A DNA stretch of 11,602 bases from JAHEEL01 sp964195515 (GTDB taxonomy: Bacteria; Actinomycetota; Acidimicrobiia; Spongiisociales; UBA5794). Location: positions 1 to 11,602 of the forward strand of contig CAXMQO010000110.1 in assembly GCA_964195515.1 (NCBI GenBank), read 5' to 3'. Every line of letters begins with the position of its first letter. Positions within the stretch are counted from its first letter, which is position 1. This document shows positions 1-6,473 of the stretch, one piece after another. The notes beneath the pieces were generated by a model that made no database searches, was not told where the DNA came from, and saw nothing but the letters and a program-made list of their open reading frames with translations. A program made the translations under genes and the position numbers.

Positions 1-129
1 GAGTTCCCTCTTGATCTGCTGCAACTCACCGACCTTGACGACGATGCGTTCGATCCGATCCATGCCGGCATCGTCGGCAGCGCTCAAGGCTGCTTTCACC
101 ACCGAATCCGCAAGCGCCAACTCATGCAT
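1..129 (-). CDS. hypA: Hydrogenase/urease nickel incorporation protein HypA (N-terminal part)
   Basis: The gene runs off the left edge of the window, so only the first 43 codons are present. The protein opens MHELALADSVV, followed by an amphipathic helix and then a strand with the pattern RIERIVVKVGEL. This is the classic N-terminus of the HypA/HybF family. In that family Met1-His2-Glu3 form part of the nickel site, and the later zinc-binding Cys motif, which is outside this window, stabilises the fold. HypA delivers nickel in the cytoplasm to [NiFe]-hydrogenase maturation, or to urease in some species. The ATG at 127-129 is preceded by AGAGGA with an 8-base spacer, which fixes the start. It reads in the same direction as the importer operon upstream but lies 316 bases beyond it, with a possible promoter of its own. 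Family call is firm; which nickel enzyme it serves is unknown. Confidence 0.85.
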   Translation of the reverse strand, partial: MHELALADSVVKAALSAADDAGMDRIERIVVKVGELQQIKREL

Positions 130-445
130 GTGTGTGATCCTCTACTCAGGCCAGGATACAAGACGGCCAATTCCAAGAGACAGCGGTCCGCGCGAATCCC
201 GGTGCTCAACGAGCGAGGGCCTTCAAGATGAGTGGTGTTGAGTACTGAGGATCCCGGCGAACCGATGTGAACGCCGACCTGGACACGCTCACCGGTCCAC
301 TGTTTGCGAATACCGACGACACCTTGGTCGGCTATCCGCAATGGGCTCCGACCCGGCCGATCCTTCGTCGCCTACGACCATCGGGCCCTGGAGTTCGTAA
401 TCGAGGGGAGAAGGACGCGAGGTGCAGGGGGCCGGAGACTACGGG
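130..445. other. Intergenic stretch with no supported gene
   Basis: This 316-base gap lies between the end of dppF and the start of hypA. Short open frames exist on both strands, but none has a recognisable domain, a convincing ribosome binding site or plausible composition over its length. A plus-strand frame around 360-415 reads like protein for about fifteen residues (SFVAYDHRALEFVIEG), but it runs into arginine/glycine-rich sequence and overlaps the end of dppF. I did not find a compact GC-rich hairpin with a T-run that would mark the end of the dpp transcript. Apart from the possible hypA promoter near 153-158, I see nothing assignable. Confidence 0.5.
138..158 (-). promoter_or_regulatory. 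Putative hypA -10 box and ribosome binding site
   Basis: On the minus strand TATCCT (153-158) is a good -10 match. It is followed by AGAGGA (138-143), which sits 8 bases before the hypA ATG. No convincing -35 was found at the usual distance. The arrangement would give a leader of roughly 17 bases and independent transcription of hypA. The Shine-Dalgarno part is solid; the promoter part is tentative. Confidence 0.4.
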
Positions 446-1459
446 CTACCGGTGGCTCAACAAGGGGCGGTCCAGGTCTTGGTGGTCTCCGGTTCTCAGA
501 TGACACGATGCCTCGTGACCCCCGGAGTTGATCGGTCGGAGGTTCGGCTCCGACACGTCGCAGATTCCCTGCTGGGCGATCGGACACCGGGTGTGGAACG
601 TACAGCCGGTCGGCGGGTTCAACGGGCTTGGAAGGTCACCCTCCAGGATGATTCGCTGCCGGTGGACCGTGGGATCGGGAACCGGAATCGCTGAGAGCAG
701 CGCTTCGGTGTAGGGATGCGTCGGTGCAGCGAACAGATCGTCGCGGTCGGCAATCTCGACAATGCGGCCCAGGTACATCACCGCAATACGATCACACAGA
801 TGTTCGACGACGCTGAGATCGTGAGCGATGAACAGAAGAGTGAGGTCGAGTTCGCGCTGGAGCTGCTTCAACAGGTTCAGGATCTGCGACTGAATGGACA
901 CGTCGAGGGCGGAGACCGGTTCGTCGAGGATGAGGAAACGGGGCTCAACAGCGAGCGCCCGGGCGATTCCGATGCGTTGCCGTTGTCCGCCGGAGAACTC
1001 GTGCGGGTATCGGTTGGCGTGGTATGGCTCGAGGCCGACAAGTTCGAGCACATCGGCGACGCGCCGACCCCGCATCTTCCTCGACAAACCTTGAACTCTC
1101 AGGCCTTCAGCGATTGAGTCACCAACGCTCGTGCGAGGATCGAGCGAGCCGAATGGATCCTGGAACACGACCTGGGCATCCCTGCGGTATTGCTTCAACT
1201 CCTTACGAGAGAGCTGGAGCACATCCACTCCATCGAATTCCACGGAGCCGGCATCGGGCTCCTCGAGACGGAGGATCGCTCGGCCGAACGTCGACTTCCC
1301 GCAGCCGGATTCCCCGACGAGGCCAATGGCTGCTCCCTGGCGGATATCGAGGTCGACCCCGTCGACGGCTTTGACGGTTCCGAGCACCTTCTGGAACGCT
1401 CCACCCTTGACCGGGTAGGTCTTGACGAGGCCTTTGATTCGGACGAGGGGCTCGCTCAT
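446..1459 (-). CDS. dppF: Peptide/nickel-type ABC importer ATPase, DppF/OppF-like
   Basis: This 337-residue cytoplasmic ATPase is the second of two nucleotide-binding subunits that power the importer. Visible motifs are Walker A GESGCGKS (residues 49-56), Q-loop Gln100 in VVFQDPFGSLDPR, signature FSGGQ (155-159), Walker B LILDEP (Asp179, Glu180) and H-loop His213. The C-terminal oligopeptide-transporter extension carries Cys286, Cys292, Cys300 and Cys319. In this subfamily such a four-cysteine set can hold an iron-sulfur cluster. The ATG at 1457-1459 overlaps the dppD stop as ATGA, so the start is chosen over an in-frame extension further upstream that only shadows dppD. It is the last gene of the operon and its length is normal. 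The family is secure; the substrate of the transporter is not. Confidence 0.93.
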   Translation of the reverse strand: MSEPLVRIKGLVKTYPVKGGAFQKVLGTVKAVDGVDLDIRQGAAIGLVGESGCGKSTFGRAILRLEEPDAGSVEFDGVDVLQLSRKELKQYRRDAQVVFQDPFGSLDPRTSVGDSIAEGLRVQGLSRKMRGRRVADVLELVGLEPYHANRYPHEFSGGQRQRIGIARALAVEPRFLILDEPVSALDVSIQSQILNLLKQLQRELDLTLLFIAHDLSVVEHLCDRIAVMYLGRIVEIADRDDLFAAPTHPYTEALLSAIPVPDPTVHRQRIILEGDLPSPLNPPTGCTFHTRCPIAQQGICDVSEPNLRPINSGGHEASCHLRTGDHQDLDRPLLSHR

Positions 1460-2460
1460 TGTGCGCCCTCGTGGTAGAGGAAGCAGCGAACGGTGTGCTC
1501 GCCTTCGATGATGGTGAGTTCGGGTCGCTGCTCGGTGCAGATCTTGAGACCGGCCCGTTCTCGTGCCCGACACCGGGGGGCGAAACGGCAGCCAACGGGG
1601 AGGTCGATGAGGTTCGGGACGCGGCCCGGGATCACTTCGAGCCATTCGCGGCGCGATCCAGCGACCGGAATCGAACCGATCAATCCCTGCGTGTATGGAT
1701 GTTTGGGATCGGCGAAGAGCGTCTTGGTGTCCGCTTCTTCGACAATCTCGCCCGCGTACATCACAGCGACACGGTCTGCCATCTCGGCGACGATGCCGAG
1801 GTCATGCGTGATCAGGATGATCGACGTCCCGAGGTCATCCCTGATCTCGCTCAGAAGGTCGATGATCTGCGCCTGGATGGTGACGTCGAGGGCCGTGGTC
1901 GGCTCGTCCGCGATCAGCAGCTCCGGCCCGGCTGCGAGCGCCATGGCAATCATGATCCGCTGAGCCATGCCACCGGAGAGCTCGTGTGGATAGGCCTTGA
2001 TTCTACGTTCTGGATCCGGGATGCCGACCTTCCGGAGCATCTCGACTGCCCTGGCGCTGCCCTCCTTCGCGTTCACACCCTGGTGGATTTCGTACACTTC
2101 TGAGATCTGGGAACCGGCGGTAAAGACCGGATTGAGGGATCCGACGGGTTGTTGGAAGATCATCGAGATGCGATCGCCACGAATCGATCGCATCTGCTTC
2201 TCCGACAAGTCGAGCAGGTTCTCCCCTTGGAAACGGATCGCACCACCGACGATCTCCCCGGGGTTCTGGATCAAGCGGAGCACCGACATCGAAGTGACCG
2301 ACTTGCCGCACCCCGACTCGCCGACCAGCCCAAGAATCTCGCCCTTGCCGACGGTCAGGTCGACGCCGTCAACGGCCTTGACCACGCCATCTCTCGTGAA
2401 GAAGTGGGTCTCAAGACCGTTGATCTCGAGGATCGGATCGTCAATTGAGGCAGTCTTCAT
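1456..2460 (-). CDS. dppD: Peptide/nickel-type ABC importer ATPase, DppD/OppD-like
   Basis: This 334-residue ATPase is the partner of the DppF-like subunit. Motifs in order: Walker A GESGCGKS (47-54), Q-loop Gln103 (IFQQPVGSLNP), signature LSGGM (161-165, the M variant typical of DppD/OppD), Walker B LLIADEP (Asp185, Glu186) and H-loop His219. The C-terminal domain has Cys291, Cys297, Cys308 and Cys326, the pattern that ligates a [4Fe-4S] cluster in structurally studied mycobacterial and enterobacterial homologues. Start and stop both sit in 4-base overlaps: its ATG shares ATGA with the dppC stop, and its TGA shares ATGA with the dppF start. Translation of the three genes is therefore probably coupled. 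The protein is complete, with no missing catalytic residue. Confidence 0.93.
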   Translation of the reverse strand: MKTASIDDPILEINGLETHFFTRDGVVKAVDGVDLTVGKGEILGLVGESGCGKSVTSMSVLRLIQNPGEIVGGAIRFQGENLLDLSEKQMRSIRGDRISMIFQQPVGSLNPVFTAGSQISEVYEIHQGVNAKEGSARAVEMLRKVGIPDPERRIKAYPHELSGGMAQRIMIAMALAAGPELLIADEPTTALDVTIQAQIIDLLSEIRDDLGTSIILITHDLGIVAEMADRVAVMYAGEIVEEADTKTLFADPKHPYTQGLIGSIPVAGSRREWLEVIPGRVPNLIDLPVGCRFAPRCRARERAGLKICTEQRPELTIIEGEHTVRCFLYHEGAQ

Positions 2461-3446
2461 CGGCCGAGCCTCGGATCGATAGCGTCTCGGAGACCGTCGC
2501 CGAGCAGATTGAAACCGAGGACGTTCCACATGATCATCAGGCCGGCGAAGAACACGAGGTGAGGGGCGGTGAAGACCTGATTCCGCTCGGCCGCGAGCAT
2601 CGAACCCCACTCCGGTGTCGGAGGTTGGACGCCGAGACCGAGGAATGACAGCGACGCGATTTCGAGGACGGCGGTGGCGACGCCGAGCGTGGCGATCACG
2701 ATGAGCGGTGTCAGTGTGTTCGGGAAGATACGGTGGGCGAGGAGACGCCATCGCGTGACACCGAGGGCCAGATCCGCCGAGACGTACTCCTGCTCTCGGA
2801 TGCTCAAGACGGACGAGCGAACGATGCGCGCGTACTGCGGGATCGTCACGATCGCGATCGCGAGGATCGCGTTGATCAAACCAGGGCCGAGAACGGTCAC
2901 GACCGCGATTGCGAGCAGCAGAGACGGGAACGAGAGGAGCACGTCCATCATCCGCATTAGGACATTGTCCGCCCAGCCTCCGAAGAAGCCCGAAATGAGT
3001 CCGATGATCGTCCCCCAGAACATGGCGAACAACACTGCCACGAACGCGGCGAGCAGCGACACTCGCGCGCCGTAGACGATGCGGGAGAAGTAGTCGCGCC
3101 CGTTCCCGTCGATGCCGAGAATGTGTTGGGATTGGTCTTCGGCGCATCCGAACAGGTGGATACACGGCGGGTCCCTGGGGCTGACACCCTCGTCGAAGAG
3201 CACCCTGCCCGGGTCGTAGGGGGCGATGATCGGGGCGAATGCGGCGAGGATCAGCAAGACCGACAGGAGCGCCATTCCGATGATCGCCGACTTCTTGCGA
3301 ACGATCTCCCTTCCGGCCGTTCTCCACAGTCCACCGGCCGTGGTCGCGGACACGTCGCCGCCGCTGAGATCCATGCGGACCTCGTCACGGATGGCATCCG
3401 AGGCCTCCATGCTGTCGAGCGGTTGGTCGTCGGGATCGTGGTTCAC
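2457..3446 (-). CDS. dppC: Peptide/nickel-type ABC importer permease, DppC-like
   Basis: This 329-residue inner-membrane permease pairs with DppB. A hydrophilic N-terminus (1-50) leads into a first membrane segment (about 54-76). An extracytoplasmic loop follows, then the binding-protein-dependent transport domain from about residue 118 (GRDYFSRIVYGARVSLL) to the end. The cytoplasmic EAA-type loop that docks the ATPase is at about 220-243 (ADLALGVTRWRLL..RIFPN). The C-terminus (GDGLRDAIDPR) is typical of the family. The GTG start at 3444-3446 overlaps the dppB stop as GTGA; no good ribosome binding site precedes it or the next internal ATGs, so coupling decides the start. The outer loop contains Cys95 and Cys101 in a short insertion before the conserved GxDxxGRD, which many DppC proteins lack. 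Confidence 0.92.
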   Translation of the reverse strand: MNHDPDDQPLDSMEASDAIRDEVRMDLSGGDVSATTAGGLWRTAGREIVRKKSAIIGMALLSVLLILAAFAPIIAPYDPGRVLFDEGVSPRDPPCIHLFGCAEDQSQHILGIDGNGRDYFSRIVYGARVSLLAAFVAVLFAMFWGTIIGLISGFFGGWADNVLMRMMDVLLSFPSLLLAIAVVTVLGPGLINAILAIAIVTIPQYARIVRSSVLSIREQEYVSADLALGVTRWRLLAHRIFPNTLTPLIVIATLGVATAVLEIASLSFLGLGVQPPTPEWGSMLAAERNQVFTAPHLVFFAGLMIMWNVLGFNLLGDGLRDAIDPRLGR

Positions 3447-4504
3447 GAGACGCGCACCCGCGGATCGAGGTAGGTGTAGAGGAGATCGACGATCAGGTTC
3501 ACGATTACGAAGCTGATTGCCACGACAAGCGTGAAGCCTTGCACGACCGTGTAGTCACGAGAAGTGATCGCGTCGAAGAGGGTCTTTCCGACTCCCGCGA
3601 GGTTGAAGATCGTCTCGGTGAGAATCGCTCCGCCGAGGAGGAGGCCGAAGGAGAGGCCGATGATCGTGACCACCGGCAGCATCGCATTTCGGAGTGCATG
3701 CTTGAGGATGACACTTCGTTCACGCAAGCCCTTCGCTCGAGCCGTACGCACGTAGTCGAGACCGAGCACGTCGAGAAGTGACGAGCGCGTCATCCTCGCG
3801 ATGATGGCCATGGGAATCGTCGCGAGAGCGACAGCCGGCAGGATGAGGTGGAGGAAGGCGCTCTGGAAGATCTCCCACTGCAATGTGACGAGCGAGTTCA
3901 TCAGAGTGAACTCCGAGAGGAACTCCATGAACCCGTTCTGGGGGAGACCCCACGCCTCGTAGAACGGGATCGGGATGAGGCCAGCGTCAAGTTTGCCGGA
4001 CGGGGGTAACGCGAGGGGAGTGTCGCGTAGGAAGACGGCGAAGATGTACTGCAGCATCAGCCCCAGCCAGAAGACCGGCATCGCGACGCCGATGTTGGCT
4101 CCGATCATCGTGGCTACGTCGGTCTTCGAGTTGTGCCGATAAGCGGAGATGATTCCAAGGGGGACGCCGACAATTATGGCGATGAACAGGGCGGCGGCAG
4201 CGAGCTCGATTGTGGTCGGAAGTCGCTGGATGAGGAGGTCGGTCACCGGGACGCCGAACCGGAACGACTCGCCGAGGTCGCCGGTTGCGACGTCGGTGAT
4301 GTAGATCCCGAACTGAACGAGGATCGGCTCGTTGAGGCCGTAGCGCTCGTTGTAGGCGTCGCAGATCTCGTCCGTTGCCCGCTCACCGAGAGCAGCTCGG
4401 CATGGGTCACCCGGGATCATTCGGGCAAGGGCGAACACCAGGGCAAGGATCCCGATGATCACCGGGATTGAGGAGACGAAGCGACGCAGTAGGAAACGAC
4501 CCAT
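3443..4504 (-). CDS. dppB: Peptide/nickel-type ABC importer permease, DppB-like
   Basis: This 353-residue integral membrane permease forms the channel with DppC. The N-terminal membrane segment (about 9-29) ends in RMIPGDP, the usual DppB/OppB signature. It is followed by an extracytoplasmic loop with Cys35 and Cys48 and by the YGLNEPILVQF block. Further membrane segments lie at roughly 98-121, 133-160, 215-236, 277-300 and 322-345. The cytoplasmic coupling loop is at about 249-275 (DYVRTARAKGL..HALRNAML) and matches the EAA motif well. The C-terminus LLYTYLDPRVR is canonical. The ATG at 4502-4504 lacks a strong Shine-Dalgarno sequence and lies about 15 bases downstream of a long hairpin that separates it from the binding-protein gene. 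It ends in a GTGA overlap with dppC. Confidence 0.92.
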   Translation of the reverse strand: MGRFLLRRFVSSIPVIIGILALVFALARMIPGDPCRAALGERATDEICDAYNERYGLNEPILVQFGIYITDVATGDLGESFRFGVPVTDLLIQRLPTTIELAAAALFIAIIVGVPLGIISAYRHNSKTDVATMIGANIGVAMPVFWLGLMLQYIFAVFLRDTPLALPPSGKLDAGLIPIPFYEAWGLPQNGFMEFLSEFTLMNSLVTLQWEIFQSAFLHLILPAVALATIPMAIIARMTRSSLLDVLGLDYVRTARAKGLRERSVILKHALRNAMLPVVTIIGLSFGLLLGGAILTETIFNLAGVGKTLFDAITSRDYTVVQGFTLVVAISFVIVNLIVDLLYTYLDPRVRVS

Positions 4505-4518
4505 GGATCAGAAGGTTA

Positions 4519-4563
4519 GAGAGTGGTCGGCGGGATGCGTTCGCACCCCACCGACCACTGCTC
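4519..4563 (-). promoter_or_regulatory. Long intercistronic hairpin between binding-protein gene and dppB
   Basis: Arms 4522-4539 and 4542-4559 are inverted repeats of 18 bases (AGTGGTCGG.GGG.TGCG type) around a two-base centre. In the minus-strand transcript the two differing positions become G-U pairs, so the full 18-pair stem can form. Three more pairs (4519-4521 with 4561-4563) follow past a single bulged base. There is no clear U-run after it, and the dppB start is about 15 bases further on. That fits a partial terminator or an mRNA-protecting stem, which would give more binding protein than permease, rather than a full stop. Pairing is seen in the sequence; function is inferred. Confidence 0.75.
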
Positions 4564-4576
4564 ATCTATCAATCGA

Positions 4577-6310
4577 TCAGCCGGCGTTGTTCTTGAAACC
4601 GAAGTCCGCGTCCCAGTACGTGAAGTTGCCATCACGACCGGTGTGATTCGGGCTGTTGAGGTCCCATTGTGCGTCGTAGCTCGAGACGACGTCGTTGGCG
4701 TCGAACGTGCTGCCGTCGTGGAACGTCACACCCTGACGAAGGTGGAAGGTCCACAGGGTGCCGTCGGCGTTGGGCTCGTACGTCTCGGCGAGCGATGGAA
4801 CGACGTCCGTGCCACCGACCTCGTAGGCGAGGAGCGATTCGGTGATCTGTTCGCAGGCACGGAGGCTCTCGCCGTCGGTCTCGTCGGCGCAGTACAACCC
4901 GATGGGTTCGGCGTTCTGCATCCACACGAAGGTGTCACGTCCGCCGGGATCCATTACTGCGAAGTACTCGTTGCCGAGCGGGCTCGCTTGCGCATTCGTC
5001 ACGTCGGCCAGGTACCCAACACCGGAACCACCGTGTGCGATTGGCACCATCGGGACATGGTCCTTGACGAGCTGGGTTGCCGCCTCATAGATGACGAGAC
5101 GCGCAGCGGGATCCGGTGTCGACGCAGCCTCATCGAGCAGCGCCCAGATGTCCTCGAAGCCAGCACCGAACTGGTCGGAGGCGTTCTTCCCAAAGTGGAA
5201 GTCGAGGAAGTTGGTGGCATCCGGATAGTCGGCGCCCCAACCGAGCATGTACATCGTCAAGTCACCGGCGTCGCTGGCGTCGAGGAAGGCCCCGGACTCC
5301 ATAACCTCGATGGTGACATTGACGCCGATCTCGGCGAGCTGGGCCTGGATGTCCTGGCCGACGGTTGACGGCGAGGGCAGGTAGCTGCGCACAACATCGC
5401 GGTAGTTCAAGGTCACATCGAAGCCGTCGGGGTAACCCGCCTCGGCGAGCAGTGCCTTGGCTGCATCGATGTCCTGCTCATACCACGTGGGCTGCGGGGT
5501 GTACCCGAAGATGGGCGGTGGCAGGAACTGGCCGGCAACAATCGACCCTGGCGGGTAGAAGTTGTCGACGATACGCGGACGGTCGAGGGCCATGGCCATC
5601 GCCTGGCGCACCTTCTCGTCGCCGAATGGCTCCTTGTCCCGGTTCAACCCGAGATAGAAGATGTTGGTTCCTGCGCGTTCTTCGAGCAACAGATCCGCGG
5701 AGTCCAGGATCGTCGCGAAGTCGTCACGGCCTGGGTTGTCGATTCCGTCGACGGTACCGGCCTGGAGTTCGAGGAAGCGCTGTGCCGCTTCCGAACTCCA
5801 CTTGAAGACCAGTGTGTCGGTCTCGGCTGGCGTACCCCAGTAGTTCGGATTGATCTCCATGACAATCTGGTTGCCCTTGTCCCACTGCTGGAGCATGTAG
5901 GGGCCGGTGCCGATCGGTGCGTCGACGAGTGCGCCGCCGCCACTGTTGGCGTCCATGTACTCCTGTGGAACGATGCCGAACGCGGAGAACGCAACCTTCG
6001 AGGGGAACGCCACGTCTACCTGGCACAACTGAATCTCGACGGTGTACGCATCCACCGCCTTGATGTAGTTGATCTCGCTCTTGTTCGTCTCGTCATCACA
6101 GGCCGCCTCGACCATCAGGCCGGTGAAATCACTTGCTGCGACGGTGGTCGTGGCTGCTTCCGTGCTGCTCGTGGCAGCGGTTGTTGTCGTTGTCTCGTCC
6201 GTGCCGCTTGCTGCGGTGGTCGTTGTCGTGTCGTCCGATGACGACCCACACGCCGCCGCGATGAGGGCCATCACGAAGACGAGGACAATCAGTTTGCTGA
6301 ATCGTTTCAA
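4577..6310 (-). CDS. Circularly permuted family-5 (DppA/OppA/NikA-type) solute-binding lipoprotein
   Basis: This 577-residue protein has a lipoprotein signal peptide (KRFSKLIVLVFVMALIAAAC, lipid on Cys21), then a Thr/Ser/Ala linker to about residue 60. The remainder is clearly the peptide-binding family 5, but in permuted order. Residues about 80-455 match the middle and C-terminal parts: KAVDAYTVEIQL, then PIGTGPYML..W (132-143), NPNYWG (154-159), VRQAMAMALDR (234-244), AKALLAEAGYPDGF (284-297), and VPMVPIAH followed by SPLGNEYF (419-450). After a short joint (MDPGGRDT), residues 461-577 match the normal N-terminal part, with PSLAETYEPN..G (505-517) and TFHLRQGVTFHDG..FDANDVVSS (521-544). 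The start is TTG at 6308-6310, with AAGGAGG 5 bases upstream. Cys71, Cys96, Cys474 and Cys486 could form disulfides outside the cell. It captures solute for the downstream DppBCDF; peptide is most likely and nickel is not excluded. Confidence 0.9.
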   Translation of the reverse strand: MKRFSKLIVLVFVMALIAAACGSSSDDTTTTTAASGTDETTTTTAATSSTEAATTTVAASDFTGLMVEAACDDETNKSEINYIKAVDAYTVEIQLCQVDVAFPSKVAFSAFGIVPQEYMDANSGGGALVDAPIGTGPYMLQQWDKGNQIVMEINPNYWGTPAETDTLVFKWSSEAAQRFLELQAGTVDGIDNPGRDDFATILDSADLLLEERAGTNIFYLGLNRDKEPFGDEKVRQAMAMALDRPRIVDNFYPPGSIVAGQFLPPPIFGYTPQPTWYEQDIDAAKALLAEAGYPDGFDVTLNYRDVVRSYLPSPSTVGQDIQAQLAEIGVNVTIEVMESGAFLDASDAGDLTMYMLGWGADYPDATNFLDFHFGKNASDQFGAGFEDIWALLDEAASTPDPAARLVIYEAATQLVKDHVPMVPIAHGGSGVGYLADVTNAQASPLGNEYFAVMDPGGRDTFVWMQNAEPIGLYCADETDGESLRACEQITESLLAYEVGGTDVVPSLAETYEPNADGTLWTFHLRQGVTFHDGSTFDANDVVSSYDAQWDLNSPNHTGRDGNFTYWDADFGFKNNAG

Positions 6311-6315
6311 GGGTG

Positions 6316-6322
6316 CCTCCTT
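6316..6322 (-). promoter_or_regulatory. Shine-Dalgarno site that fixes a TTG start
   Basis: AAGGAGG on the minus strand lies 5 bases before the TTG of the binding-protein gene. It is the strongest ribosome binding site in the window. It shows that translation begins directly at the signal peptide, and not at an ATG much further upstream inside the divergent membrane-protein gene. Confidence 0.85.
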
Positions 6323-6334
6323 CCCCTGTAGGGA

Positions 6335-6365
6335 CCGATCCGGTAGATCGGCAGGAACAACGCTA
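6335..6365 (-). promoter_or_regulatory. Possible promoter and small inverted repeat upstream of the binding-protein gene
   Basis: A 6-base inverted repeat, CCGATC-5 bases-GATCGG, occupies 6335-6351. Just upstream on the minus strand is TAGCGT (6360-6365), a weak TANNNT -10 candidate. If used, the repeat would sit at the very 5' end of the transcript or act as an operator near the start site. No -35 match was found. This is a weak, inferred regulatory site. Confidence 0.25.
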
Positions 6366-6460
6366 GTCGCATTCGTGAACCCGCGAGTTCGACTGGTGCA
6401 GGAGGCGTTGCCTGCGTCGATCGGTAGGGTTCGCGCCGATTCCGAGGAGTGTCCCATCCG

Positions 6461-6466
6461 TACTGT
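6461..6466 (+). promoter_or_regulatory. Putative -10 box giving a leaderless transcript
   Basis: TACTGT lies 7 bases before the ATG at 6474. No Shine-Dalgarno sequence sits at a usable distance from that ATG. In actinobacteria a TANNNT box at this spacing commonly gives an mRNA that begins at its start codon. No -35 was recognised. Confidence 0.35.
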
Positions 6467-6473
6467 CGTCACG

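Noticed and set aside
432..492. Inverted repeat CCGGAGAC / GTCTCCGG around the end of dppF, considered as a terminator
   Set aside because: The arms are only 8 bases, the loop is about 45 bases and one arm is inside the coding region with no T-run after it; chance is likely.
267..531. Two overlapping plus-strand small open frames beyond dppF
   Set aside because: They overlap the 3' end of dppF, lack ribosome binding sites and have Arg/Gly-rich composition without family likeness.
1460..1645. A 62-residue N-terminal extension of the DppF-like ATPase
   Set aside because: It lies inside dppD in another frame; the ATGA overlap gives the natural start.
2461..3327. A long N-terminal extension in frame with dppD
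   Set aside because: It lies antisense-free but within dppC in another frame and reads as Arg/Pro/His-rich noise; the family N-terminus begins at MKTASIDDP.
4523..5368. A 281-codon plus-strand open frame opposite the binding-protein gene
   Set aside because: High GC content leaves long antisense frames open. It has no recognisable domain and the minus strand is a certain gene.
6069..6473. A long upstream plus-strand extension of the membrane-protein frame, valine/alanine-rich
   Set aside because: It is the complement of the binding protein's signal peptide and Thr-rich linker. The minus-strand gene has a clear ribosome binding site, TTG start and lipobox here.
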